A DNA stretch of 21,722 bases from a virus. How positions within the stretch are numbered: the stretch's first letter is position 1; every line of letters begins with the position of its first letter. Under the pieces are notes generated by a model. That model saw only the letters and a program-made list of their open reading frames with translations. It did no database searches and was not told where the DNA came from. This document shows positions 1 through 5,959 of this stretch, piece by piece. The position numbers and the translations under genes are program-made. The stretch covers positions 1 to 21,722 of IMG/VR virus record IMGVR_UViG_3300046817_001031; one strand, 5' to 3'.

Positions 1-777
1 CGCCAGGAAGATCAACCCGTAACCGGTGCCGTCATCCGCCGCGATCGAGAGCGCCGGGTTCTGCTGGAGGTTGATCGCCTGCAGCAACGCCAGCGCCTTC
101 TCCGCCCGGTCGTTCAGCGGTTTCGAAGGCTCGGCGCCAAACCAGTCGCGTAGCCGCACGCCCAGGTTCAGCACCATGGCGCTGCGTTCGCCATCAGTGA
201 CGACCAGCGGATCAGCCAAATTGACGATGGACGCGAAGACGCCGGGGATCACCTTGACGGCGCGCTCCCGCTGCCACTCGTTCATCATCTCGTTGAGGAT
301 CGACCAGCTATCGGTCACGTCCTGCGAGGTCTGCTGGACCCCCTGGTCGTCCTTGACCCGGCCGGCGAGGCGCAGGGCGAGGAAGATGATGCCGTAGCCA
401 GTGCCGTCGTCGTGCGAGACGGACGGCGCGGCGATTTGCTGCAAGTTTATCGCGTTGAACGCGGTCAGCGCGGAGACGGCCAGTTGCACGTCGAGTTGGA
501 CAGGCGGCAATGAGTAGACCTGCCGCAGCCGCACCGCCATGCTCGTCAAAAGAACGTGCTCGTAATTATTCCAGAATGGAACATCGGTGGTGAGATCAGG
601 GAACACCGGCAAGGTGACCCGGTTCACCTTGACCGTGCGCTCCAGATTGATCTCATTTATCCAGGCGTTAAGGATCTTGAAGCTGTCGTTGACATCATCA
701 GGCATCGGGGTTTGCCCGATGCCATTAATCGATCCGTTGCGTAACGCCAGGAAGATGATGTCGTTGGCGATGGTCAT
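1..777 (-). CDS. Tail accessory factor (P22 gp4-like), tandem domains, partial
   Basis: Open for 259 codons from ATG at 777 and running off the left edge. Each unit resembles P22 gp4, the head-completion/tail accessory factor that binds under the portal ring: an N-terminal IIFLALR helix, a helix with the pattern DS-x-(K/S)ILN, then a region ending INLQQ. The striking point is that the unit repeats. IIFLALR occurs at residues 7-13 and 130-136, and LIFLA again at 255-259, preceded both times by DDGTGYG. At least two complete copies and the start of a third therefore lie in one polypeptide, with a unit of about 124 aa. P22 gp4 itself is a single domain of about 166 aa. The start lies 4 nt after the stop of the upstream gene without a clear Shine-Dalgarno, so translation is probably coupled. 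The family call rests on motif similarity and position after the coat gene. Confidence 0.75.
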   Translation of the reverse strand, partial: MTIANDIIFLALRNGSINGIGQTPMPDDVNDSFKILNAWINEINLERTVKVNRVTLPVFPDLTTDVPFWNNYEHVLLTSMAVRLRQVYSLPPVQLDVQLAVSALTAFNAINLQQIAAPSVSHDDGTGYGIIFLALRLAGRVKDDQGVQQTSQDVTDSWSILNEMMNEWQRERAVKVIPGVFASIVNLADPLVVTDGERSAMVLNLGVRLRDWFGAEPSKPLNDRAEKALALLQAINLQQNPALSIAADDGTGYGLIFLA

Positions 778-781
778 TGGA

Positions 782-1141
782 TCATGCCGACAGGATGGAG
801 AACCACAGGCCGACGTCCGGCGAAACGAATTGCGCCTTACCGGCCGCCGCGAGTGAGATGCCGGTGGCCGCCGCCACGTTATTGATTAGGTCATTCGTGC
901 CAGGCGCCGCGAACACCTGGGCGGCCGCCGCGCCGCTGTTGATCACCGTCACCTCCTGACCGCCGGTGGCGGGCGGAAGGGAGACGCTATCGGCGGCGGT
1001 GGCGCAGACACTGATCCGGTTGAACGCGGCGACGAGAGGGCGCGCGGCGGCCCGCGTCCCTCCCGCCGTCGCCGTGATGTTGTTCTGGAAACTGGCGATC
1101 CCGGTCGGATCAAACAGTTGCGGGCCGCGATCGTATGCCAT
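782..1141 (-). CDS. Small phage structural-type protein, unknown function
   Basis: A 119-aa Ala/Gly/Thr-rich protein with no signal peptide or membrane segment. The body looks beta-rich (runs such as QEVTVINSGAAAAQVFAAPG and GKAQFVSPDVGLWFSILSA), which would suit a decoration or virion-associated protein, but I do not recognise a named family. It has a strong Shine-Dalgarno, AAGGAGAG at 1147-1154, six or so bases before ATG at 1141. It sits between the HNH gene (or, in an ancestral order without HNH, the coat gene) and the tail accessory factor. Position and composition suggest a virion component; this is inference. Confidence 0.75.
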   Translation of the reverse strand: MAYDRGPQLFDPTGIASFQNNITATAGGTRAAARPLVAAFNRISVCATAADSVSLPPATGGQEVTVINSGAAAAQVFAAPGTNDLINNVAAATGISLAAAGKAQFVSPDVGLWFSILSA

Positions 1142-1152
1142 GGTGGCTCTCC

Positions 1153-1737
1153 TTACTCGATGTGTTTCCAGGCACGGCGTTGCCTGATGATGTTAATCTG
1201 AGACACAGATACGCCATGCCGTTTCGCGAGGACTTTGGCAGTAGTCGGAGACGTGCGGATTTCTCGCACGATTGCCTCGGTGATTTTCGCGCGATGGTTT
1301 TCGGCTCCAGCCATGCCTCGTTTATGATCACGGCCTTTATTGATCATGTCATCGACGTTCGCCTGCTGGGTGCCGCAGAACAGGTGTCTGGGATTGACAC
1401 ACGATCTGTTGTCGCAATGATGTAAGCAGAACTGGCCTGTCGGTATTGGTCCGCGCTGTTGTTCATAGGCATAGCGGTGCGCGAGTATCGATTGTTTGGG
1501 CGTGGGATGAAACATCCCGTAGCCAGTGGAGATTTTTCCTCCTATCCACTCCCAGCAAGCTTTCGGCCCAGATCCTTTCTGGACAAAGGCTTTGAACCGC
1601 TCTTCCGCCGGCATTCCCTTATGATAGAGCCGCTCCTTATGAAGCGGATCACCATGCCGGCGCCACTGCGTGTAGTGCGGCGAGCAATAGCCGCGCCCTC
1701 GCGCTGTTCCAACGCATCCATCGATCGTGCAAATCAT
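1153..1737 (-). CDS. HNH homing endonuclease (HNH_3 type)
   Basis: A 194-aa free-standing HNH endonuclease. An N-terminal zinc-finger-like segment has C3, C8, C18 and H21. The HNH core follows: HRYAYE at 87-92, HHCDN at 106-110, CVNPRHL at 113-119 and N127 in the NVDDM stretch. The C-terminus, about 150-190, reads as a helix-turn-helix (AIVREIRTSPTTAKVLAKRH), as in many phage homing endonucleases. The start is ATG at 1737, because the typical MICTIDGC N-terminus and AGGAGGGGG six bases upstream point there; a longer in-frame start at 1803 lacks this. The gene lies directly after the coat gene on the same strand, so it is probably co-transcribed, but its Shine-Dalgarno is sequestered in a hairpin (separate entry). 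Such enzymes nick or cut homologous phage DNA to spread their own gene. Confidence 0.9.
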   Translation of the reverse strand: MICTIDGCVGTARGRGYCSPHYTQWRRHGDPLHKERLYHKGMPAEERFKAFVQKGSGPKACWEWIGGKISTGYGMFHPTPKQSILAHRYAYEQQRGPIPTGQFCLHHCDNRSCVNPRHLFCGTQQANVDDMINKGRDHKRGMAGAENHRAKITEAIVREIRTSPTTAKVLAKRHGVSVSQINIIRQRRAWKHIE

Positions 1738-1743
1738 ATCAAG

Positions 1744-1766
1744 CCCCCTCCTGTTCAAGGCGGGGG
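1744..1766 (-). promoter_or_regulatory. Hairpin sequestering the HNH ribosome-binding site
   Basis: In the mRNA sense, CCCCC-G-CCT is followed by a 5-nt loop (TGAAC) and then AGG-A-GGGGG: five G-C pairs, one G/A mismatch and three more pairs. The whole Shine-Dalgarno AGGAGGGGG of the HNH gene forms the 3' arm, with the start codon six bases further on. No T-run follows, so it is not an intrinsic terminator. The fold is read from the sequence; repression of translation is inferred by analogy with the RBS-sequestering hairpin of T4 I-TevI. Confidence 0.6.
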
Positions 1767-1806
1767 TATGATAACTACTCTCGTAGCAAACAGCAAACAT
1801 CATGCT

Positions 1807-3012
1807 CTAATTGGCTGCTAACCGAACTGCCAACTGGGGCCGCAATGCAACTGCTCCCCAAAGTACATCTATGCGGATCGGCATGGTATCGTCTGAAATA
1901 CTATACTGGCGTACCGCTCTCATACTAATTCCATCTTTTACGACACGCGAAGCCATGTCCACACCGCCGGGCATGACAAGATCTGCAGTGGCAAATGTAA
2001 AAGCGTCCGGACTATATGCGAGGCTCAACCCCGTCGCCGCGCTCGCCGTCCCCATGAACGTCAACCCCGCCGTCGCGTTCGCCACGGGAATGGCGACGTT
2101 CTGCTGCGGGCTGCCGACCACGGCATTGATGGCCGGCGCGATGGCCATGTTGCCGCCGCCGCCCGCGTAAGCGCCGGTCAGAACGAACTGCTGGAGCACA
2201 CCCGAGTTTGCTTTGGTTTCGGGGTGCACGCGGTAGACGCCGGCGATGGTGAACACGTCGCCCGCGTTGCCCGCGCCGGCTCCGGTGATCACGGCGAGGG
2301 TGGCGCCGGTGTTCTGGTTAAGCACGATCGCCGTCGTGTAAGCCGCGTTCTCGGCACCGCGCGTTTGCGTGGTCAGATGGGTGTTCTCAGCCCACTCGAA
2401 GCCGCCCGCGAGGCCCATGACGCCATCGGTGTATTGCCGGGCAATTTGCGTGCTCTGTTGAAACAGGCCCTTGAGGCTGTCCACCAGATCCACGTTGTCC
2501 TGCGTGTTGATGCGAAGCTGCCACTGTTTACTTTGCGGCGTCAGGTTATCGAGCAGCATCTTGCGGGCGACGAGGACGTTCTTGAACGATTGCGCGACCC
2601 CTGGCGTGCCGACCTGATTCCACACCGTCGGCCACATCATACCGACAAACGTGGCCTCGATCTGGGCGGCGAGAACCGCGATGGCGGGCTCGATATAACG
2701 GGCACTGAAATCATCGATGGACAGCGTGAGTTCAGCGGACGAGAACGAGAAGTCGACATGATACTGATTGGTGATCGGCAGGCTGACCTGAGTTTCCACC
2801 GTATTTTGCAACGACAACGCGGGCGTCGTGCTTACGGTGTATTGCACTGGCAGGCGGATGCGGAGGGTGGAGCCGATCTTGGCGCCGCTGTTCGCGAAGC
2901 TGTCATCGTATTGACGGTTCACCGATCCGATTATGTTGCACTTCTGGTGAAGGATCGCGAGGGCTTTCGCGGTGATCATGTTTATTGTTAACAAAGTGTT
3001 AGTGGCTGGCAT
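1807..3012 (-). CDS. Major capsid protein (P22 coat protein family)
   Basis: A 401-aa coat protein of the P22 gp5 (HK97-fold) family that assembles the procapsid shell around the scaffold. The order is typical: an N-terminal helix (MITAKALAILHQ), the segment on DDSFANSGAKIGSTLRIR, a middle region DRQ-like TQDNVDLVDSLKGLF, then the insertion-domain stretch with GDVFTIAGVYRV and LQQFVLTGAYAG, and a C-terminal part ending RPQLAVRLAAN. Start: ATG at 3012 (MPATNTLLTINMI) is preferred. The frame stays open upstream to 3099, but that part is Cys/Pro/Arg-rich and carries a leader hairpin. No strong Shine-Dalgarno is seen (a weak AGG lies about 14 bases upstream). The gene is separated from its scaffold by an oppositely oriented GIY-YIG gene and followed by an HNH gene. 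Confidence 0.93.
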   Translation of the reverse strand: MPATNTLLTINMITAKALAILHQKCNIIGSVNRQYDDSFANSGAKIGSTLRIRLPVQYTVSTTPALSLQNTVETQVSLPITNQYHVDFSFSSAELTLSIDDFSARYIEPAIAVLAAQIEATFVGMMWPTVWNQVGTPGVAQSFKNVLVARKMLLDNLTPQSKQWQLRINTQDNVDLVDSLKGLFQQSTQIARQYTDGVMGLAGGFEWAENTHLTTQTRGAENAAYTTAIVLNQNTGATLAVITGAGAGNAGDVFTIAGVYRVHPETKANSGVLQQFVLTGAYAGGGGNMAIAPAINAVVGSPQQNVAIPVANATAGLTFMGTASAATGLSLAYSPDAFTFATADLVMPGGVDMASRVVKDGISMRAVRQYSISDDTMPIRIDVLWGAVALRPQLAVRLAAN

Positions 3013-3031
3013 TAGTTTGACTAACCTGCTG

Positions 3032-3044
3032 GGCGCTTCGCGCC
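3032..3044 (-). promoter_or_regulatory. Compact hairpin in the coat-gene leader
   Basis: In the mRNA sense GGCGC-GAA-GCGCC forms five perfect G-C pairs closed by a GAA loop and contains the GCGAAGC mini-hairpin, which is known to be exceptionally stable in DNA. It ends 19 bases before the coat start codon. Possible roles are a 5' stabiliser or processing site for the most abundant late mRNA; the role is inference. Confidence 0.4.
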
Positions 3045-3135
3045 TGGGGAAACCAAAGGCCCCGCACCCACAGGGGTTATTGGGACCAACGGAAACCACT
3101 GCTGCAAGTTAGAAAAGCCACGCATACAGAGGGCC

Positions 3136-3197
3136 GGCACTTCACGCGGTATATTGACCCACCCGCTGTGGGCTTCGGCACGTCACGCGGTATTGAC
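3136..3197. repeat. Pair of 21-23 bp direct repeats upstream of the GIY-YIG gene
   Basis: Copies at 3136-3158 and 3177-3197 share GGCAC, then T or G, then TCACGCGGTAT, and end with TTGAC. They differ by one substitution and a 2-bp AT insertion and lie about 41 bp apart, in the 216-bp gap between the coat start and the GIY-YIG start. The remaining part of this gap (about 3045-3135) shows no gene. The repeats could be regulatory sites or a footprint of the endonuclease gene's arrival. Confidence 0.55.
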
Positions 3198-3221
3198 GGA
3201 ACCGCTAACCATTGATATTAG
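3193..3221 (+). promoter_or_regulatory. Candidate sigma70-type promoter for the GIY-YIG gene
   Basis: TTGACG (3193-3198) and TATTAG (3216-3221) are separated by 17 bp. The -35 hexamer is the end of the second direct repeat. The start codon at 3229 is only 7 bp beyond the -10 hexamer and no Shine-Dalgarno precedes it, so a transcript from here would be almost leaderless. The call rests on consensus match and spacing only. Confidence 0.4.
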
Positions 3222-3228
3222 CTATTAG

Positions 3229-3891
3229 ATGAACACATATTATGTCTATGCGATCATCCATCGTCAACGCGAAGAAGCCTATGTCGGCTGCTCGGCCCGT
3301 ATCGAAGTCCGCTGGACGGAGCACAAACGACAATTGACGCTCAGTCAGCACTCCAGCCCACGCCTCCAGGCCGCATGGGACAAAGATGGTGAAGCTGCCT
3401 TCACGTTCACCGTTCTGGCTGTTCTTACCGACGTTCCCCACGCTTCCGCGAAACGGGCGGAATTAGAATGGATCAATGAGATTGGTTCGTATAACGAAGT
3501 CAAAGCCGATCCAGTGAACCAGAAATTCGTGCTTCCGGAGCCAATCCGCGCGCAGTTAGCGAAGCAAAATCGCGCCAGGGGAAAGACACCGGAGCAACGT
3601 GAAAACATGCGCCAGCACAGCCTGCGCCGATGGGCTGATCCTGAACTCCGCAAACCCATGTTGGCCGGAATACTTTCTGGCAACGGCTTCTACAAAGGCA
3701 TGCCATCCGTTCGATCGCCTGAACAAATCTCGGCCGGCGCGGAGAAGATGAAAGAGGTTTGGGCTGACCCGAAACGCAACGCCAAACTAAAAGCCCGTCA
3801 GGAATCACGCTGGAAAGACCCGGAGGCCAAGGCCCGACAGGCTGAGAAGATGCGGGCCTATCATGCGAGGAGACGGGCCGCACTGGATTAG
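3229..3891 (+). CDS. GIY-YIG homing endonuclease
   Basis: A 220-aa free-standing GIY-YIG nuclease. The catalytic N-domain shows VYAI at 6-9 (GIY), AYVGCS at 17-22 (YIG), R28 in RWTEHK, and the acidic motif ELEWINEIGSYN at about 78-89. The C-terminal half is basic and carries three spaced W(A/K)DP motifs at W135, W178 and W195, the kind of short repeats used for DNA contacts in phage homing enzymes. It is the only plus-strand gene inside the leftward structural operon. Its stop at 3889-3891 overlaps the convergent scaffold stop by a few bases, so it fills the scaffold-coat junction completely. It has no Shine-Dalgarno; see the candidate promoter. It probably spreads into genomes lacking the insert; the target is likely near the scaffold-coat junction (inference). 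Confidence 0.9.
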   Translation: MNTYYVYAIIHRQREEAYVGCSARIEVRWTEHKRQLTLSQHSSPRLQAAWDKDGEAAFTFTVLAVLTDVPHASAKRAELEWINEIGSYNEVKADPVNQKFVLPEPIRAQLAKQNRARGKTPEQRENMRQHSLRRWADPELRKPMLAGILSGNGFYKGMPSVRSPEQISAGAEKMKEVWADPKRNAKLKARQESRWKDPEAKARQAEKMRAYHARRRAALD

Positions 3892-4670
3892 CGCCGTGTC
3901 TGCTTTTCCAGCGTCTGGCGCATATAGAAATCGGCCAACTGCTGCGCCGTCGCCGTGTATTCGTTGAACTGCGGCGATGCGCGACCCGTCACCGGCCGCA
4001 CCGGAGCCGGCGCCCTGGTCACCGCTGGCGCGGCGGCGGCCCCATTGACGCCGTTCGGCCGGGGTCGATCATGTGTCGTGTCCTCGATGGTGGCGGCATA
4101 CTTACCCAGAGCCACCGCCCGCGCCCGCTCGGAGCGGAGGTTCGCGATCCGCTCGACCGCGTCGGGATCGGCGGCCAGCGCGGCGGCCACCCTGACCCCT
4201 TCGCCACCCGGCATTTCGACCAGGAGTTGCGCGAACCCGGCATCGACGCCCATCGCCACGAGGTCATCACACCGCTGTTTCCAGTCGCCGTATTGCGTGG
4301 CGCCCTGCTGGTGGAATGTCTCGGTGCGGATCTGCGCCTCGACCTCCTGGCGCATGGCGCCGCGCTCCCGCTGGTAGCGTTGCTCCGGCGTCTCGTCCTC
4401 CGGTGCCACCGGCTGCGCGCGTTGCCGATAGAACTCCGCCTCGGCGCGCAGTGCGTCCCGCTCACGTTCGGCCGCCGCCAGCCGGGCGCGGACCTGGGCG
4501 ACGCGGCGGCCCTCGGTGTCGCGATCGGGGCGTTGCCCCTCTTCCTCGGTCTGCTCCGTGGCCTCGGCGGCCGTGGTGGCGGGCGCTGGCGTGGACTCTG
4601 GCGGCGCCTCGGACGGTGGCGGCTGGCTGGTGGTGGTGACGCCGTCGGCGTCAGTGGTTGTTTCGCTCAT
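3888..4670 (-). CDS. Scaffolding protein
   Basis: A 260-aa acidic-then-basic protein between portal-side genes and the coat gene, the usual place of a podovirus scaffold. The N-terminus (1-50) is disordered, rich in Thr, Pro, Glu and Ala. Residues 55-115 are charged and heptad-like (RARLAAAERERDALRAEAEFYRQRA), consistent with a coiled coil. A helical middle covers GVDAGFAQLL. A Pro/Ala linker leads to a short C-terminal helix ending TLEKQTRR, matching the basic coat-binding C-terminus of P22 scaffold. The name rests on architecture and position rather than sequence identity. It begins MSETTTD, like the next two genes upstream. The start is 6 nt after the preceding stop with only a weak Shine-Dalgarno. 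Confidence 0.8.
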   Translation of the reverse strand: MSETTTDADGVTTTSQPPPSEAPPESTPAPATTAAEATEQTEEEGQRPDRDTEGRRVAQVRARLAAAERERDALRAEAEFYRQRAQPVAPEDETPEQRYQRERGAMRQEVEAQIRTETFHQQGATQYGDWKQRCDDLVAMGVDAGFAQLLVEMPGGEGVRVAAALAADPDAVERIANLRSERARAVALGKYAATIEDTTHDRPRPNGVNGAAAAPAVTRAPAPVRPVTGRASPQFNEYTATAQQLADFYMRQTLEKQTRR

Positions 4671-4676
4671 AGGAAG

Positions 4677-4853
4677 TTACTCATCATTGCCGCCGCCAGG
4701 AATGATCACGAAGCGGCCACCCGGCGGGAAAAAGTCGGGGATATCGAAAGAGAAATCCTCACCAGGAACAGTTCGCGGCCGGGGATCGGGAACGGCGGGT
4801 CGCGGCGCGCCTCCGGGATCGGGAATGACCGGGTCGGTGTTTGTTTCGCTCAT
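4677..4853 (-). CDS. Small Pro/Gly-rich protein, MSET N-terminus
   Basis: A 58-aa protein of unknown function, Pro/Gly/Asp-rich (IPDPGGAPRPAVPDP, then DFSFDIPDFFPPGGRF). The start is ATG at 4853, not 4868, because it forms an ATGA overlap with the stop of the Lar-like gene. The first residues MSETNTD and the DNA just around the start (TGTTTCGCTCAT on the plus strand) match those of its two neighbours. It could be a disordered virion or assembly peptide; no function can be assigned. Confidence 0.6.
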   Translation of the reverse strand: MSETNTDPVIPDPGGAPRPAVPDPRPRTVPGEDFSFDIPDFFPPGGRFVIIPGGGNDE

Positions 4854-5128
4854 GATCGTTTGTTCCAAACGGCGACAGCTTCAGAAAACGTGGACGCGGG
4901 TGGCCCCTGAGCGCCACAGTGGCCGCAGGTGACGACCCAACTGGCTTCGTCTTCTTTCCCCTCGTTCAAGTCCCAGAAATTGCTCGGTTCAGCGCCGCAA
5001 AATGGGCACGCATCCATTTCATCCGCCACCTGTTCGGGAATGTAGGGATAGATGCTGACGCCACTCTCATGCGCGTTGTGGACATAGTTTCGCACAAGGG
5101 ATTCAATGTCGTCGGTTGTTTCGCTCAT
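4850..5128 (-). CDS. Lar-like zinc-ribbon protein (restriction alleviation family)
   Basis: A 92-aa protein. The C-terminal half has the Lar_restr_allev pattern: CPFCG at about 41-45, a V-x-C-GHCGA motif in the SWVVTCGHCGAQGP segment, and the terminal EAVAVWNKR. The four cysteines form a zinc ribbon. Known Lar proteins (Rac prophage) relieve type I restriction by stimulating host modification; many phage copies are untested. The N-terminal 40 aa (MSETTDDIESLVRNYV onward) lie outside the family domain. The gene is unusual in sitting inside the structural cassette between portal and scaffold instead of among early genes. It ends in an ATGA overlap with the next gene. Confidence 0.75.
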   Translation of the reverse strand: MSETTDDIESLVRNYVHNAHESGVSIYPYIPEQVADEMDACPFCGAEPSNFWDLNEGKEDEASWVVTCGHCGAQGPPASTFSEAVAVWNKRS

Positions 5129-5143
5129 TGGGATTACTCGGTG

Positions 5144-5347
5144 TTACCTTGGCGCGTTGGGTTCAACGTCGTGGTGGATGACGGCGGGCTGCTCGTCCTC
5201 CGGCATGACGGCCCGCCTCGCCAGCGAGCCGCACAAGATGGCGACCTTGGCCTCCAGGTCGAGCACGCGGCCGCGCAGCCGTTCGTTCTCGGCCAGCAGC
5301 CGGGTGCGCTCGTCGACCAGCTCGGTGAGTAGTTCGGTGCCGGTCAT
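5144..5347 (-). CDS. Small coiled-coil protein
   Basis: A 67-aa protein. Residues 1-36 form a leucine-zipper-like helix (LLTELVDERTRLLAENERL, continuing RGRVLDLEAKVAIL), followed by a short charged tail. The start is ATG at 5347, which overlaps the upstream stop as ATGA; a longer start at 5389 would run deeper into the previous gene. Function unknown; the coiled coil suggests oligomerisation or a scaffold-like partner role. Confidence 0.65.
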   Translation of the reverse strand: MTGTELLTELVDERTRLLAENERLRGRVLDLEAKVAILCGSLARRAVMPEDEQPAVIHHDVEPNAPR

Positions 5348-5634
5348 ATATCCACGCCCGGTCGGGACCAGCCCATGCGCTGCAACCATCGCATCATCGG
5401 AGACGCGTGCCTGTCCTGGTATTCTGTTGTTTCACTCGCGCCAGCCATAAGCCCTGTATTGTTGTTCGGTATCGGTTGACCAACAATCGCCGCCCCGACA
5501 TTGTTGTTTGGTATCGGTGTCGCGGGCCAGTTCTTATGAATATATGCCTGCATCTCGCTCATCGGCGGCATGTCTCCCTCGGCCGTTCCAGGCAGGAACC
5601 TGCGCGCCTCGTTCTTCGCCCGCATCGCCGCCAA
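5344..5634 (-). CDS. Unknown small protein, downstream half of a TGA-split frame
   Basis: 96 aa if the TTG at 5634 is the start, 93 aa from the ATG at 5625. The sequence is MRAKNEARRFLPGTAEGDMP, then a duplicated PIPNNN motif (from a 19-bp direct repeat with one mismatch at 5458-5476 and 5500-5518), then GASETTEYQD, which resembles the MSET N-termini of the next genes. It is in the same frame as the short ORF 5635-5766 and is separated from it only by one TGA. No convincing Shine-Dalgarno exists for either start. It is probably the C-terminal part of a ~140-aa protein, made by read-through or re-initiation, or a broken gene. Confidence 0.5.
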   Translation of the reverse strand: MAAMRAKNEARRFLPGTAEGDMPPMSEMQAYIHKNWPATPIPNNNVGAAIVGQPIPNNNTGLMAGASETTEYQDRHASPMMRWLQRMGWSRPGVDI

Positions 5635-5766
5635 TCACTGAGTCAATGGATCGGCGCCGGTCTGAGCGCCCGCCACGGCCATCGGGTCAGTCGGATCGCC
5701 GACCTGCCACGGCGCCAGGGACAGCGCGTTGCCGTCATCGCCGGTCTGGAGCGGGTTACGGGCCAC
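5635..5766 (-). pseudogene. Unknown small protein, upstream half of a TGA-split frame
   Basis: 43 codons from GTG at 5766 (ARNPLQTGDDGNALSLAPW at the N-terminus) to TGA at 5635-5637. GAGAGG lies five bases upstream of the GTG, a good Shine-Dalgarno, and the start overlaps the end of the preceding gene by 11 nt. The frame continues immediately after the TGA into 5344-5634 as LAAMRAKNEARR, so a single base change (for example TGG to TGA) would explain the split. Alternatively this is a true 43-aa gene. GC-rich third positions support coding. Confidence 0.5.
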
Positions 5767-5959
5767 CTGGGCCTCTCGACCGCCTTGGGTCCGGCTCCGC
5801 CAACCGACGATCCAACACCCCAGCCGCTACCAACAACCTGTGATATTCATACCTGGCCAACAGATATTCGGGTTCGTGATCCGGCAGGCGGCCAGAACAG
5901 GTATCCCGGCACTTCTGAAGCGCGGCCTCGAGCGCCGGGTCATCCCATCGTCGTGTCAC
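5756..5959 (-). CDS. Small charged protein downstream of portal
   Basis: A 67-aa Arg-rich protein, not recognised. The start is GTG at 5959, overlapping the portal stop as GTGA, typical of this phage's coupled genes. The centre (EPEYLLARYEYHRLLVAAGVL) is likely helical, and the tail is rich in Arg, Pro and Gly. It lies in a run of very small genes between portal and scaffold; a role in head assembly is only a positional guess. Confidence 0.6.
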   Translation of the reverse strand: MTRRWDDPALEAALQKCRDTCSGRLPDHEPEYLLARYEYHRLLVAAGVLDRRLAEPDPRRSRGPGGP

